Source of the DNA: Deinococcus frigens DSM 12807
GTDB taxonomy: Bacteria > Deinococcota > Deinococci > Deinococcales > Deinococcaceae
Assembly (NCBI RefSeq): GCF_000701425.1
Contig: NZ_JNIW01000009.1
Span: 33,022-97,021 of the forward strand
Direction of reading: 5' to 3'
Length of the DNA: 64,000 bases
Shown here: in pieces, positions 1 through 9,088 of the stretch
How positions within the stretch are numbered: position 1 is the first letter of the stretch
How the letters are laid out: every line of letters starts with the position of its first letter
The notes under the pieces: model-generated
The model's database searches: none
Told to the model about the DNA's origin: nothing
The model's input: only the letters and a program-made list of their open reading frames with translations
Translations under genes and position numbers: made by a program

Positions 1-8
1 TGGTCTGG

Positions 9-1703
9 ATGGCCGCGTCCCTAGGACTATGGAGATTGTCTCTCCCCCTGGTAGAACTGAACAGGATTGACGAACTCGGTCTTGTTTCGGCCCTGCCACC
101 TTTGTTTTACGTCGCTCCATCTCTTCTGACCTTGAGCTTTTGGCACGTCATCCGCCAGAGATCGCCACATAAATGGACCGTGCTGCTGCATGTCATCGCA
201 CTGATCTTTATGCTGCACGCGACGCTGCCCATTCTTTACGACGTCCCTCGATTTGCCTGGGTTTACAAGCATATCGGCGTCGTTGATTACATCATCCGCA
301 ATGGCGCGGTAGACGCAAGTATCGACGCGTACCACAATTGGCCAGGCTTTTTTGCCGTCGCAGCGTTACTCGTGCGCGTGTCTGGCAGTCACGACGCCCA
401 GGAAATAGCTCGCTGGGCCCCACTGGCCTTTAACCTGCTCTATGTCGGCCCACTGTTGCTGATATTTCGGGCGTTTACCCGTCAGGCACATGTGGTCTGG
501 CTGGCGGTCTGGCTATTCTTCCTTGGAAACTGGGTCTCGCAGGATTATTTCGCCCCTCAGGCGTTCGCCTACCTCTTCTTTCTGTTCGTGATCGCCGCGT
601 GCCTCACATGGATTCAACCGCATGCTGTACCTCCCCTGAAAATCTCCGAACAGGAGCAGGGCTGGACGGTCTATCGGCTCGTTTACGGGACGGTCATTCT
701 TGCAGCGGTGGTTATCGCAGCAAGCCACCAGCTCACGCCGTTCATGTTGATGGCGGCACTCATAGCCCTGATGGTTGCTGGCTCGCGGCGTCTCTGGCCT
801 GTGCTGGCGGTGGTGGTCATCAGTACCCTGCTGTGGGACATCTTCATGGCGCGCCCCTACCTGGCCGCGTATTCCCACTGGTACTCCTCGCTGGGCAGTG
901 TGGGCCTGAACCTTAAGCATAATGTGAGCAGCACCAATCAGTATTCGGCGGATCATCTGCTGATCGTGACGATCACCCGGGTCATGTCCCTGCTGCTTTG
1001 GGGAGTGGCTTTCCTGGGGGGTTTAAGGGGTCTATGGCAGAAACAACTCGACTGGCGGGCAGTGCTGCTGGCACTGACCCCCTTTCCCATGCTGGTGCTC
1101 GGCTCCTACGGCGGCGAGATGCTGCTGCGCATCTATCTGTTCTCACTCCCGTTTATGGCTTATCTGGCCGCCACAGCAGTCTTCTCGCCCGGTGCCTCCC
1201 GACCAGGCCACCGTTCGGCGGCGGCGGCGCTTGCGCTCCAGGCCGTGCTGCTCTGTGGATACTTTTTCGCGCAATTCGGCAACGAGTTGACCAACCGTGT
1301 CGGGGCGTACGACGTTCGGGCTGCGCAATATCTGTACGCCCACGCCCGTCCTCAGAGCGTTATTGCTACAGTGACGATCAACAACTTTCCCCTGAAACTG
1401 GAAGGAAACTACGCCGAATTCGATCACCAGTTCTTGGTGGATGATCAACTTGATAGAAATCGGGTCCTGACCGGGAAGGACTACCGCAGGGTATTGCAAT
1501 ACGGGCGCGATACAGGCGCTCCAGCGGTGTATTTCGTGATTTCGAACGACCAAAAGGTGTACGGCAAGAAGTTCAGGCTCCTGGCACCGGGAGCATTTGA
1601 CTCCGTCGCACAGTCTATCCGTGAAGACCCGGATGCCCGCGTGTTCTACCGCAAGGAGCAGACCGTCATCTATGAAATCCCTCTCTCTGAGGGAAGGCAA
1701 TAA
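9..1703 (+). CDS. Polytopic membrane protein, probable GT-C-like glycan enzyme
   Basis: A 564-residue protein made mostly of hydrophobic segments (roughly ten or more membrane spans) with a soluble C-terminal tail from about residue 430. A YHNWPGFF stretch near residue 112 follows an Asp-containing loop, as in membrane glycosyltransferases of the GT-C kind, but I cannot assign a family. It ends 2 nt before a small membrane protein and heads a run with a flippase and an acyltransferase, so a role in surface-polysaccharide assembly is inferred. The first ATG lies at base 9 and the frame is open to the window edge, so the true start may be upstream. Confidence 0.7.
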   Translation: MAASLGLWRLSLPLVELNRIDELGLVSALPPLFYVAPSLLTLSFWHVIRQRSPHKWTVLLHVIALIFMLHATLPILYDVPRFAWVYKHIGVVDYIIRNGAVDASIDAYHNWPGFFAVAALLVRVSGSHDAQEIARWAPLAFNLLYVGPLLLIFRAFTRQAHVVWLAVWLFFLGNWVSQDYFAPQAFAYLFFLFVIAACLTWIQPHAVPPLKISEQEQGWTVYRLVYGTVILAAVVIAASHQLTPFMLMAALIALMVAGSRRLWPVLAVVVISTLLWDIFMARPYLAAYSHWYSSLGSVGLNLKHNVSSTNQYSADHLLIVTITRVMSLLLWGVAFLGGLRGLWQKQLDWRAVLLALTPFPMLVLGSYGGEMLLRIYLFSLPFMAYLAATAVFSPGASRPGHRSAAAALALQAVLLCGYFFAQFGNELTNRVGAYDVRAAQYLYAHARPQSVIATVTINNFPLKLEGNYAEFDHQFLVDDQLDRNRVLTGKDYRRVLQYGRDTGAPAVYFVISNDQKVYGKKFRLLAPGAFDSVAQSIREDPDARVFYRKEQTVIYEIPLSEGRQ

Positions 1704-1705
1704 CC

Positions 1706-2083
1706 GTGTTGTCCGGTCGCACGCAGGCCGTAGCTCTGCTGGGGATATGCCTTGCGGCTGGATTGACACTCATTTCTGATTTCCCTGCGTTCTTACATCT
1801 TGTGATCTGGTTGACCCTGATCGCTGTCGGCCCGGGACTGGCTGTCGTACCCGTTGCGAGGATGAAGAGCGCTGCTGCCGCCTGGACTCTGGTGGTTCTG
1901 GTGAGCCTCAGTGTTGATTTCGTAGTGTCGATGGTACTGCTGTACGGGCCGCGTTCCGTTTTTGCCCATTCAGTCCTGATCCTGGGCGCAACCCTGTTGT
2001 TGGTTGCCGGGCACTTCCACGGGTTCCGTAGGAGCGGTCAGAAACAGGTACAGGAGGAGACGTATGAACACGACGGACAGTAA
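1706..2083 (+). CDS. Small membrane protein of the polysaccharide locus
   Basis: 125 residues starting with GTG 2 nt after the preceding stop, so probably translationally coupled. It has about three hydrophobic segments and a charged C-terminal tail rich in Gln and Glu. The 3' end overlaps the start of the flippase gene by 20 nt. I do not recognise a family. Position suggests an accessory membrane component of the glycan export or polymerisation machinery. Confidence 0.6.
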   Translation: MLSGRTQAVALLGICLAAGLTLISDFPAFLHLVIWLTLIAVGPGLAVVPVARMKSAAAAWTLVVLVSLSVDFVVSMVLLYGPRSVFAHSVLILGATLLLVAGHFHGFRRSGQKQVQEETYEHDGQ

Positions 2084-3338
2084 CCCGCGCCTCCGGCCTG
2101 CCCGCGACCGCTTGATCATCAACGCCATGAGCCTTGTCGGAACCAGCGCCATTACGTCCGGACTGGGCTTTGTGTTCTGGTGGACGGCGGCCCGCCTCCT
2201 ACCGGCCGAATTGGTCGGTGCTGGCTCGGCGGTGGTGTCAGCCATGTTGCTGATCAGCACCTTGGCCATGCTGGGTCTGGGCACGCTCCTGATTAGCGAG
2301 CTTCCCAGCAGGCCAACAGAGGCTGCGGGCCTGATGAGTGCAGCCCTGATCACTTGCGGTGTCGTCTCGATGCTTGCTGCGGGAGCTTTTGCACTGGTGC
2401 TCCCGCATCTTGCCCCTGCGTTTACCTGGGTTTCAGCCAGTCCAGGACACTTCGTGCTGTTTGCAAGTGGCATAGTCTTCACAACAATCACTCTCGTTTT
2501 CGATCAGGCCATCATCGGGTTGTTGCGCGGCGATCTCCAGTTGTGGCGCAACGGTCTATCCGCGACTGTGAAAATCATCGCCCTCCTCTTGATCGGTTTG
2601 GTTTCGGTATTTCCGACCGACCAGGCCGTCTATTTCGCGTGGCTGGCCGGGAACGTCGCTTCCATGGTGGCCGTGGGGTGGCTGGCCTGGGCGTCTCGCC
2701 TTCACCTGCTGGCCAGGCCCGACTGGCCGGGAATGAGCAAACTGTTCAACCGAGGGCTCCGCCATCATGGACTCAACCTGGCCATGCAGGCTCCAGGCCT
2801 CGCTCTTCCTGTGCTGGTGGCAGGCCAACTCAGTTCTGGGAGCTACGCCCGATTTTACATAGCCTGGATGGTGGCGGGCTTCGTCGGTATGGTGCCCTAC
2901 GCACTGGCCACAGTGCTTCCTGCTGTGGATGCCGGCAATGCGTCAGCCCTGCATACACGTTTTCGGTCCTCATTGACGTGGGCTTTCATGGCCTGCTCTT
3001 TCGGTATTGTGATTCTGGTTCTAGTTGCGCCCGTGCTTCTTGGGATGTTCGGCCCCACCTATCGGCTTGAAGCCACTGACAGCCTGAGGATTCTGGCGCT
3101 GACCTCGATCCCCGTGATCGTCAAGGCACACTACATCGCGCTGGGACGAATTCAGGGCCGCCTGAACCATGTGGCAGTTGTCGTCCTTATCGGTGGAGTT
3201 ACCGAACTGTGTGCGGCGGCGCTTGGCGGACACCTGGGCGGCCTGACCGGCCTTTCAATCGGTCTTCTGCTGGCCTACACAGCAGAGGCGCTGTACATGC
3301 TGCCAAAGGTACTGCACGGTGCGGGCTGGTCCCCATGA
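2064..3338 (+). CDS. Polysaccharide flippase, Wzx/MATE-like
   Basis: A 424-residue integral membrane protein with about twelve to fourteen hydrophobic segments, the size and layout of Wzx/PST-type lipid-linked glycan flippases, which move undecaprenyl-linked repeat units across the inner membrane. The ATG at 2064 is chosen because an AGGAGG Shine-Dalgarno lies at 2052-2057; the open frame extends 20 codons further upstream but that would lose the site. The stop overlaps the next gene's ATG (ATGA). Family assignment rests on topology and context rather than on a catalytic motif. Confidence 0.75.
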   Translation: MNTTDSNPRLRPARDRLIINAMSLVGTSAITSGLGFVFWWTAARLLPAELVGAGSAVVSAMLLISTLAMLGLGTLLISELPSRPTEAAGLMSAALITCGVVSMLAAGAFALVLPHLAPAFTWVSASPGHFVLFASGIVFTTITLVFDQAIIGLLRGDLQLWRNGLSATVKIIALLLIGLVSVFPTDQAVYFAWLAGNVASMVAVGWLAWASRLHLLARPDWPGMSKLFNRGLRHHGLNLAMQAPGLALPVLVAGQLSSGSYARFYIAWMVAGFVGMVPYALATVLPAVDAGNASALHTRFRSSLTWAFMACSFGIVILVLVAPVLLGMFGPTYRLEATDSLRILALTSIPVIVKAHYIALGRIQGRLNHVAVVVLIGGVTELCAAALGGHLGGLTGLSIGLLLAYTAEALYMLPKVLHGAGWSP

Positions 3339-4516
3339 CAACCAAAGTCATGCATTTGGCGGATAGAGCAGCAAAAGCCTTGCCAACTTCTCTTGACAGC
3401 CAGCGCTTTGAACAGCTCGACGCGATGCGTGGGCTGGCTGCGCTCAGCGTCGTTTTTGGCCACTTCCTGAACGTTATACCGGTTCTCGGTGAGGTAGGGG
3501 GAGGGCCTTTCGAGCAGATAGCGCGTTACGTGCGGTGGTACAAGTACACCCCGGCATTCACGCTGACGGCTGCTCATGAAGCGGTGATTTTATTTTTCCT
3601 GCTGAGCGGGTTCGTCCTCGCTTTGCCCTTCGTCAGGGGTGCCAACATCCCCTTCCGAAAGTTTCTTGTGAAGCGCGTCTTCCGAATTTATCTGCCGTAT
3701 CTGCTCGCAATCGTCATTGCTATATACGGGATGGTCCTGTGTTCGACCAATGGCATTTCTACGCTCAGTTACTGGTTCAACCAAATTTGGACAGGGCAAA
3801 TTACGTCATATTCTGTCGTAAATCACATTCTTCTGCTCAATAGTTTCGATAACGATCAGTTTAATCCATCCATCTGGTCTCTGGTGCATGAGATGCGTGT
3901 CTCCATCATTTTCCCGTTTGTCGTAGCAGCTGTATTGCGACTTCCTCTGTGGGCCAATCTCATGGGGGCGCTGTTTATTTCAATCACCGGAATGACACTT
4001 CATCGTTTGACAGAAGGTCGGGTGGACTACTTTTTGACCCTACATTACCTCTCCATTTTTGTGGTCGGAATTCTGATCGCGCGTCACCTCAATGACTTGC
4101 AGGCCGCCTTCCAGCGCCTGACCAGGCGGCAAAAGATTTGGCTGGCTGGCGGCGGCGTCCTGTTCTACCTGTATGGGCGCGCTATTGCCCTCATTCTTCC
4201 CGGCTGGGAATTTCAGGACTGGCCAATCCTCTTCGGTGCTGGGATCATCGTCATGTGCAGCCTTTTTTCAGTTCGGGTTGCCAGCATCCTCAAGGTGTCG
4301 GTGTTCCGCTTGCTGGGTCAAATCTCGTATAGTTTGTATCTGATGCATAGCACCGTGCTGTTCACCTGTGTTTATCTGCTCTACGGAAGGTGGCCGCTGG
4401 ACAGAATCCTGGGCCTCGCACTTGTCCTCACATTTATAGTGTCCGTTGTGTTTCATTACACCGTGGAGCGGACGGCTATGCGGTGGGGCCAGCAGGTTGC
4501 GAAACGGATGCGATAA
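3335..4516 (+). CDS. Acyltransferase-3 family membrane O-acyltransferase
   Basis: 393 residues, about ten membrane spans. The N-terminal LDAMRGLAALSVVFGH stretch (about residues 28-43) carries the Arg-Gly pair and the His typical of the acyltransferase-3 family (OafA/ExoZ-like), which transfers acetyl or other acyl groups to surface glycans. The start ATG overlaps the flippase stop as ATGA, which argues for coupling and against the longer frame from 3209. It probably decorates the glycan exported by the neighbouring flippase. Confidence 0.88.
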   Translation: MTTKVMHLADRAAKALPTSLDSQRFEQLDAMRGLAALSVVFGHFLNVIPVLGEVGGGPFEQIARYVRWYKYTPAFTLTAAHEAVILFFLLSGFVLALPFVRGANIPFRKFLVKRVFRIYLPYLLAIVIAIYGMVLCSTNGISTLSYWFNQIWTGQITSYSVVNHILLLNSFDNDQFNPSIWSLVHEMRVSIIFPFVVAAVLRLPLWANLMGALFISITGMTLHRLTEGRVDYFLTLHYLSIFVVGILIARHLNDLQAAFQRLTRRQKIWLAGGGVLFYLYGRAIALILPGWEFQDWPILFGAGIIVMCSLFSVRVASILKVSVFRLLGQISYSLYLMHSTVLFTCVYLLYGRWPLDRILGLALVLTFIVSVVFHYTVERTAMRWGQQVAKRMR

Positions 4517-4555
4517 TCGCTTGTATCATTTGCCGTCATTATTTGGACCGAGATC

Positions 4556-5443
4556 ATGACTGTTGACCCTTCAATCTTGTACTCTCCCGTCGTACGGGCA
4601 AGAGCAATTGATTGTTTGATTCGCGTGGTCATTCCATGCCTTATTCTCTTGATCGTTATGCTGACTGTCACCCCTGGGCGCTGGTGGCTTCAACCACAGG
4701 GGCCCAAAGGTCTGTGGGTACAGACCTTTGAAGATGAATTCGACACTCCAACGCTGGATCGGTTGAAGTGGAACATCGGTTACGGCTGGGGCAGATACAA
4801 TGGGAACGCGTGGGCGGACGGCTGTGTGGAGGCGCGCAACGTGAACGTACGGAACAGCCAACTGCTTTTAAGGGCCAGTGGAAATGTTCCTAGCGATTCG
4901 GTTTGCGCTGAGGGACGGAAACGGTACTCGACGGCCGCAGTTCATACACGAGGTCAGTTCCAGCAGGAGTATGGCTACTTCGAGGCGCGGATTCGCGTGG
5001 CTCGCGGTGCAGGCCTGCTGAGCGCCTTCTGGGGAAAGCCAGCAGACGAGCGGTGGCCGCCGGAAATTGACATTATGGAAATCCGGGGACGCCAACCGGA
5101 AGAGGTTTCGTTTTCGGTGCACTGGACCGACCCCCACGATCTCAGCGAGCAGCATGAAACAAAAACGGCGCAACCATTGGGGCCGCGCGACGGATTTCAT
5201 ATTTACGGAGCAGCATGGACGCCACGGCACATCATCTATTTTGTCGATGGAATAGAGCAGGCACGCATCACGAGAAAAGACGCCTTAAAGGCGCAGAAGT
5301 CACCCTTTTATCTAATTTTGAATGTTGAGGTCGGACGGGACTTGCCGGGCAACTGGGTCGGTGGTCCCAACGCCGACACGTTCTGGGCAGCACAGACGAC
5401 CATGCAAGTAGACTGGGTTCGTGCTTGGCGGCGGGCGTTGTAG
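4556..5443 (+). CDS. Membrane-anchored GH16 glycanase
   Basis: 295 residues with one N-terminal membrane segment (about 19-38) and a GH16 beta-jelly-roll domain from about residue 55. The EIDIME active-site motif is present with E170 as predicted nucleophile, D172 as helper and E175 as acid/base. GH16 enzymes cut beta-1,3/1,4 glucans and bacterial exopolysaccharides (ExoK/ExsH type). Placed 40 bp after the acyltransferase, it probably trims the polymer made by this locus, acting outside the membrane as an anchored enzyme. Confidence 0.85.
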   Translation: MTVDPSILYSPVVRARAIDCLIRVVIPCLILLIVMLTVTPGRWWLQPQGPKGLWVQTFEDEFDTPTLDRLKWNIGYGWGRYNGNAWADGCVEARNVNVRNSQLLLRASGNVPSDSVCAEGRKRYSTAAVHTRGQFQQEYGYFEARIRVARGAGLLSAFWGKPADERWPPEIDIMEIRGRQPEEVSFSVHWTDPHDLSEQHETKTAQPLGPRDGFHIYGAAWTPRHIIYFVDGIEQARITRKDALKAQKSPFYLILNVEVGRDLPGNWVGGPNADTFWAAQTTMQVDWVRAWRRAL

Positions 5444-5456
5444 AGTCGGAACAAAA

Positions 5457-5487
5457 GGCGCTGCCATCCATCCTCCGGCAGTGCGCC
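5457..5487 (+). terminator. Possible stem-loop after the polysaccharide operon
   Basis: GGCGCTGCC (5457-5465) can pair imperfectly with GGCAGTGCGCC (5477-5487), 14 bp after the GH16 stop. There is no clear T-run, so this is a weak terminator call. Confidence 0.3.
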
Positions 5488-5579
5488 ACACCTGCTACAA
5501 ATCCGTCATCGGCTACTCTGAGGGTGACCCTTCTAAAACGCGCTTTGAATTGCCACGCCCTGAACCGCCGTCGCTCTTA

Positions 5580-5608
5580 TTGACAACAGGTTGGAGAGTC
5601 CCCATATT
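5580..5608 (+). promoter_or_regulatory. Sigma-70-type promoter before the permease pair
   Basis: TTGACA at 5580-5585, a 17-nt spacer and CATATT at 5603-5608, 38 bp before the permease ATG. The -35 is perfect and the -10 matches 4 of 6. Confidence 0.5.
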
Positions 5609-5645
5609 GCCCCCTCTGGAGGTGGACCGAGATGCTGGGTGAACC

Positions 5646-6596
5646 ATGCTGAATTACGCCGTGCGTCGATTGCTCGATCTGGTGGTGGTGCTGTTCGGGG
5701 TCTCGGTGCTGGTCTTCTTGATGATCCGACTGATTCCGGGCGACGCGGTGCAGATCCTGTTGGGGGCCAACACTGAGGTGACCCCGGAGCAGATCGCGGA
5801 GCTGCGCGGCAAGCTGGGGCTGGACCAACCGGTCCTCACGCAGTACGTGGGCTGGCTCTCGGACGCTTTCCGGGGCGATCTGGGCCAGAGCGTGTGGACG
5901 GGTGCGCCGGTGTCGGGCGAGATTCTGGCGCGGCTGCCGGTCACGCTGGAACTGACGGTGCTGCCGCTGATCCTGGCCACGGTACTGGCCGTGCCGCTGG
6001 GCATCCTGACCGCCGCGTGGCGCAATTCCCGCGTGGAACAGATGATCCGCTTTTTGACCATTGCCGGGATCACCACGCCCGCCTTCTGGCTGGGAACGCT
6101 GTTCATCTATCTGGCCTTTGTGATCGCGCCGAACTGGCCCACCATCGGCTACGTGCCGTTCAGCGTGGACCCGGCGGGGCACCTGTCGCGCATGATCCTG
6201 CCCACCATCGCGCTGGCGCTGCCCATGCTGGCGGGACTGGTGCGTATTCTGCGGTCCTCGCTGCTGGAGGTACTGGGGCAGGATTTCATCCGCACCGCCC
6301 GCTCCAAGGGGCTGACCGAGCAGCGGGTGCTGTACCGCCACGCGCTGCGAAACGCGATGGTGCCGCTGCTGACCGTGCTGGGCATTCAGGCGGGTTACCT
6401 GTTTGGCGGGGCCATCGTGGTGGAACAGGTCTTCGCCATTCCCGGCTTTGGGCGGCTGGTGGTGGGGGCCATCAACGAGCGCAATTACGCGCTGGTCCAG
6501 GGGGCGATTCTGATCGTGACAGCCGGATTCGTACTGATCAATTTCGTGGTAGACCTGCTCTACGCCGTGGTTGATCCGCGCGTGGAGTACTCGTGA
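5646..6596 (+). CDS. ABC transporter permease, DppB/OppB type
   Basis: 316 residues, six predicted membrane spans. The N-terminus (MLNYAVRRLLDLVVVLFGVS) is the usual opening of DppB/OppB/GsiC permeases, and the EAA cytoplasmic loop that docks on the ATPase is visible as TARSKGLTEQRVLYRHALRN near residues 217-236. Such subunits form the channel for di/oligopeptides, nickel or glutathione. It is coupled by a GTGA overlap to the DppC-type partner. No binding protein or ATPase gene is adjacent, so the substrate is unknown. Confidence 0.92.
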   Translation: MLNYAVRRLLDLVVVLFGVSVLVFLMIRLIPGDAVQILLGANTEVTPEQIAELRGKLGLDQPVLTQYVGWLSDAFRGDLGQSVWTGAPVSGEILARLPVTLELTVLPLILATVLAVPLGILTAAWRNSRVEQMIRFLTIAGITTPAFWLGTLFIYLAFVIAPNWPTIGYVPFSVDPAGHLSRMILPTIALALPMLAGLVRILRSSLLEVLGQDFIRTARSKGLTEQRVLYRHALRNAMVPLLTVLGIQAGYLFGGAIVVEQVFAIPGFGRLVVGAINERNYALVQGAILIVTAGFVLINFVVDLLYAVVDPRVEYS

Positions 6597-7468
6597 GCGC
6601 CGCCGCCTCTGCACCTGCGGTTCGCCGCCGCTCGGGTGGCCTGCTGGCGCGGCTGGTCCGCAGTCCGCTGGGGCTGTTCGGCCTGTCGCTGACGCTGCTG
6701 GTGACCATAATGGCCGTGTTCGCCACACAACTCGCCCCGGTGGGACCGCTGGAGCAGGACATCATGGGGCGGCTGGGCGGGCCTTCTCTGGGGCACCTGC
6801 TGGGCACCGATCAGTTCGGGCGCGACACCCTGGCCCGCATCCTGTTTGGCTACCGCGCCTCGCTGGGGGTGGCGGTGGGCGCGGTGGGCGTGGCGCTGCT
6901 GGTGGGCGGCACGCTGGGGATTCTGGCGGCCTACCTGGGCGGCTGGTTTGACCGCATCGTGATGCGCCTGATGGACGTGCTGCTGGCCTTTCCGGTGATT
7001 CTGCTCGCCATCGGGGTGGTGGCAGTGCTGGGGCAGGGCAGCTTCAATACGGCGCTGGCCATTGGCGTGGTGTACATCCCCACCTTTGCGCGGCTGCTGC
7101 GCGGCCCGGCGCTGATCCTGAAAAGCAGCGAGTACGTGAGCGCGGCGCACGCCCTGGGCGCGAGCGACAGCCGCATCGTCTTCCGGCACATCCTGCCCAA
7201 CATCGTGGCGGTGGTGCTGGTCCAGACCTCGCTGGCGCTGTCCACGGCCATTCTGGTGGAGGCCTCTCTCTCCTTTCTGGGCCTGGGCACACGTCCCCCC
7301 AATCCCAGCCTGGGCCTGATGCTCTCGGAGGCGCGGACCTTTTTGACCCTGCAACCGTGGCCCGCCGTATTCAGCGGCATGGCGATCCTGCTGGCCTCGC
7401 TGGGCTTCAACCTGCTGGGCGACAGCCTGCGGGACATTCTGGACCCCCGGCTGCGGGGGCAAACCTGA
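6593..7468 (+). CDS. ABC transporter permease, DppC/OppC type
   Basis: 291 residues with an N-terminal membrane segment, a GTDQFGRDTLARILFGYR stretch (about residues 78-95) diagnostic of DppC/OppC, and an EAA loop near ALGASDSRIVFRHILPN (about 186-202). It starts at GTG 6593 overlapping the partner's stop. Together the two proteins would form the membrane channel of a peptide/nickel-type importer. The absence of a binding protein and of DppD/DppF-type ATPases nearby means these must be supplied from elsewhere. Confidence 0.92.
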   Translation: MSAAASAPAVRRRSGGLLARLVRSPLGLFGLSLTLLVTIMAVFATQLAPVGPLEQDIMGRLGGPSLGHLLGTDQFGRDTLARILFGYRASLGVAVGAVGVALLVGGTLGILAAYLGGWFDRIVMRLMDVLLAFPVILLAIGVVAVLGQGSFNTALAIGVVYIPTFARLLRGPALILKSSEYVSAAHALGASDSRIVFRHILPNIVAVVLVQTSLALSTAILVEASLSFLGLGTRPPNPSLGLMLSEARTFLTLQPWPAVFSGMAILLASLGFNLLGDSLRDILDPRLRGQT

Positions 7469-7568
7469 GAATTTCTGGCCCCTTAGGGCGAGAGCATTTC
7501 AGGTGGTGCATAGGACCGTGCTGGCCCACCCCACCGCGTGCCACACAGACACCGCCGCCCAGATCCTC

Positions 7569-7574
7569 TATAAT
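7569..7574 (+). promoter_or_regulatory. Leaderless -10 element TATAAT
   Basis: A perfect TATAAT ends 6 nt before the ATG at 7581. With transcription starting about 7 nt after a -10, the mRNA would begin at or next to the start codon. No Shine-Dalgarno is present. This arrangement is common in Deinococcus. No clear -35 was found. Confidence 0.65.
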
Positions 7575-7580
7575 TACGGT

Positions 7581-8471
7581 ATGAGCGAAACGAGTGCCCG
7601 CCAATCCGTCAGCCGCCAATCGGGAGGCCGCCGCAAGGACACGCCCGCCCCGACGCCCAGCGATGCCACGGGTTTTCAGCGCCTGCTGACCACCGCCCAG
7701 ATCGACGCCGACGTAACTGGGATGGTGGCTGAACCCGCCACCGCCGACGCCCGCCTGACGGCCCTGTTGCGGGAGGCGCTGGACCGCTGGGGCCACGGGC
7801 TGCACCACCTGGAGCACCGCGCGGCGCTGACCGATGCGGGCGAGATTCAGCTGTTCGCGGGTAAGACCCTGGTGGGGCGCACGGGCGAGGACGCCGACCA
7901 TCTGGCCCGCAGCTACGCCAGCCTCAGCGCCCCGAACGCCGATGGCCTGAGCGACTGGAGCGTGCTGGGCGAGGGCCACCGCACCCCGATCAAAAACGTG
8001 GCGCAACTGCGTGTGCTGATTGAGGACGCCCGTGATTTCGAGACGCTGTGGACCCCCGAACGCGGCCTGTTCCTGCGCATCTGGCGGCGCACCGAGGAAG
8101 GTCAGGAGACCACGACCACCGAGTACGCCCAGCCGGTCAACGCGCCCCAACTGCTGGGCGACGCTGCCTGGGACGCCATTCAGGGCATCAAGGACCGCGC
8201 CCTGCAACGCGAGTTGATGGACCGCAGCGCCAAGGGCGGCCTGCTGCAAGCGTTTTTGAGTGCGCGCCACAAGGACGCCGAGCGCAATCTGAGTAGCCTG
8301 CCGGAGACGCATTTCACCGTCCAGAGCAATGTAACCCGCCTGACCGGAGCCGATGCCCGCGATTTCGCCGCCGTCCGGGCCGCTCAGAAAACCACCGCCG
8401 ACGATTTGAAGGGGATGCAGGACCGCGCCGTCAAGGGCATGGCCGAGTTGCTGCGGAGTGATCTGCGCTGA
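7581..8471 (+). CDS. Conserved-looking hypothetical protein, 296 aa
   Basis: A soluble, charged 296-residue protein with no signal peptide, no membrane span and no motif I recognise. The N-terminal 35 residues are Ser/Arg/Pro-rich and probably disordered. The C-terminus (from about residue 250) is a Lys/Asp-rich helix. The start at 7581 is set by the leaderless TATAAT 6 nt upstream; the open frame goes back to 7503 but that part overlaps the promoter. It is monocistronic and convergent with the next gene. Function unknown. Confidence 0.7.
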   Translation: MSETSARQSVSRQSGGRRKDTPAPTPSDATGFQRLLTTAQIDADVTGMVAEPATADARLTALLREALDRWGHGLHHLEHRAALTDAGEIQLFAGKTLVGRTGEDADHLARSYASLSAPNADGLSDWSVLGEGHRTPIKNVAQLRVLIEDARDFETLWTPERGLFLRIWRRTEEGQETTTTEYAQPVNAPQLLGDAAWDAIQGIKDRALQRELMDRSAKGGLLQAFLSARHKDAERNLSSLPETHFTVQSNVTRLTGADARDFAAVRAAQKTTADDLKGMQDRAVKGMAELLRSDLR

Positions 8472-8526
8472 CCTGGGGCCGCCCTGGGGGAAAGGGGGCT
8501 GGGAGACGTTGGCTTTCTTTCCCGCC

Positions 8527-9036
8527 CTACTTCATGCTCTGCATCGTCTGGTCCAGCACTTTGGCCCACCTGGGGTGCTGAGCCTTGGTCATGTTGGCCG
8601 ACACCAAGAGGGTTTTTGCGCCCTGACGGGTCACGCGCAGGTGGTTGTAGATTGGCGTGTCCAGTCCATCGACCCAGAATTGCAGCACGATCCACTCGCG
8701 GCCTCCGACCTTCTCGGTGCCGTGCTTGACCCAGCGGAAACCGGGCGTCGCCTGGACGGACTTTTCCAGCGTCAATCGGGACGGATTCAGATCACCGGCG
8801 GGCAGGGCTGAATCGCGCAGCGCGACGGCGATATTCACGTCCCAGTTCGGGCCAGGCGTCGAAAAGACCTGAACGGGAGGCTGACCGCCGCGCGAATATT
8901 TGAGCTTCACCACGTCCCTTGGCATCGGCACGAACCCACTGGGCAATTCGATGCTCACGTCTGTATCCAGAATGCTCACGCGTGCAACCAATGCCGGGGA
9001 AATCAGCAGCGAGTTCACGATCAGGTGCCGGATCAT
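8527..9036 (-). CDS. Secreted hypothetical protein
   Basis: 169 residues. The N-terminus (MIRHLIVNSLLISPALVARV) looks like an uncleaved or weak signal sequence, followed by a mostly beta-strand domain. There is no catalytic motif I recognise. The start is chosen at the Met before this hydrophobic segment. The frame is open for 29 further codons upstream, which would run towards the glf stop at 9089. The product is probably exported to the periplasm or cell envelope. Function unknown. Confidence 0.6.
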   Translation of the reverse strand: MIRHLIVNSLLISPALVARVSILDTDVSIELPSGFVPMPRDVVKLKYSRGGQPPVQVFSTPGPNWDVNIAVALRDSALPAGDLNPSRLTLEKSVQATPGFRWVKHGTEKVGGREWIVLQFWVDGLDTPIYNHLRVTRQGAKTLLVSANMTKAQHPRWAKVLDQTMQSMK

Positions 9037-9088
9037 ATTCGTGATTGGAGGTGAATTGGAAATGGACGGGTAAAGTTCAAGACGCGAT

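Noticed and set aside
5577..6728. 383-codon minus-strand frame opposite the DppB permease
   Set aside because: Arg/Gln/His-rich with no domain; opposite a textbook permease.
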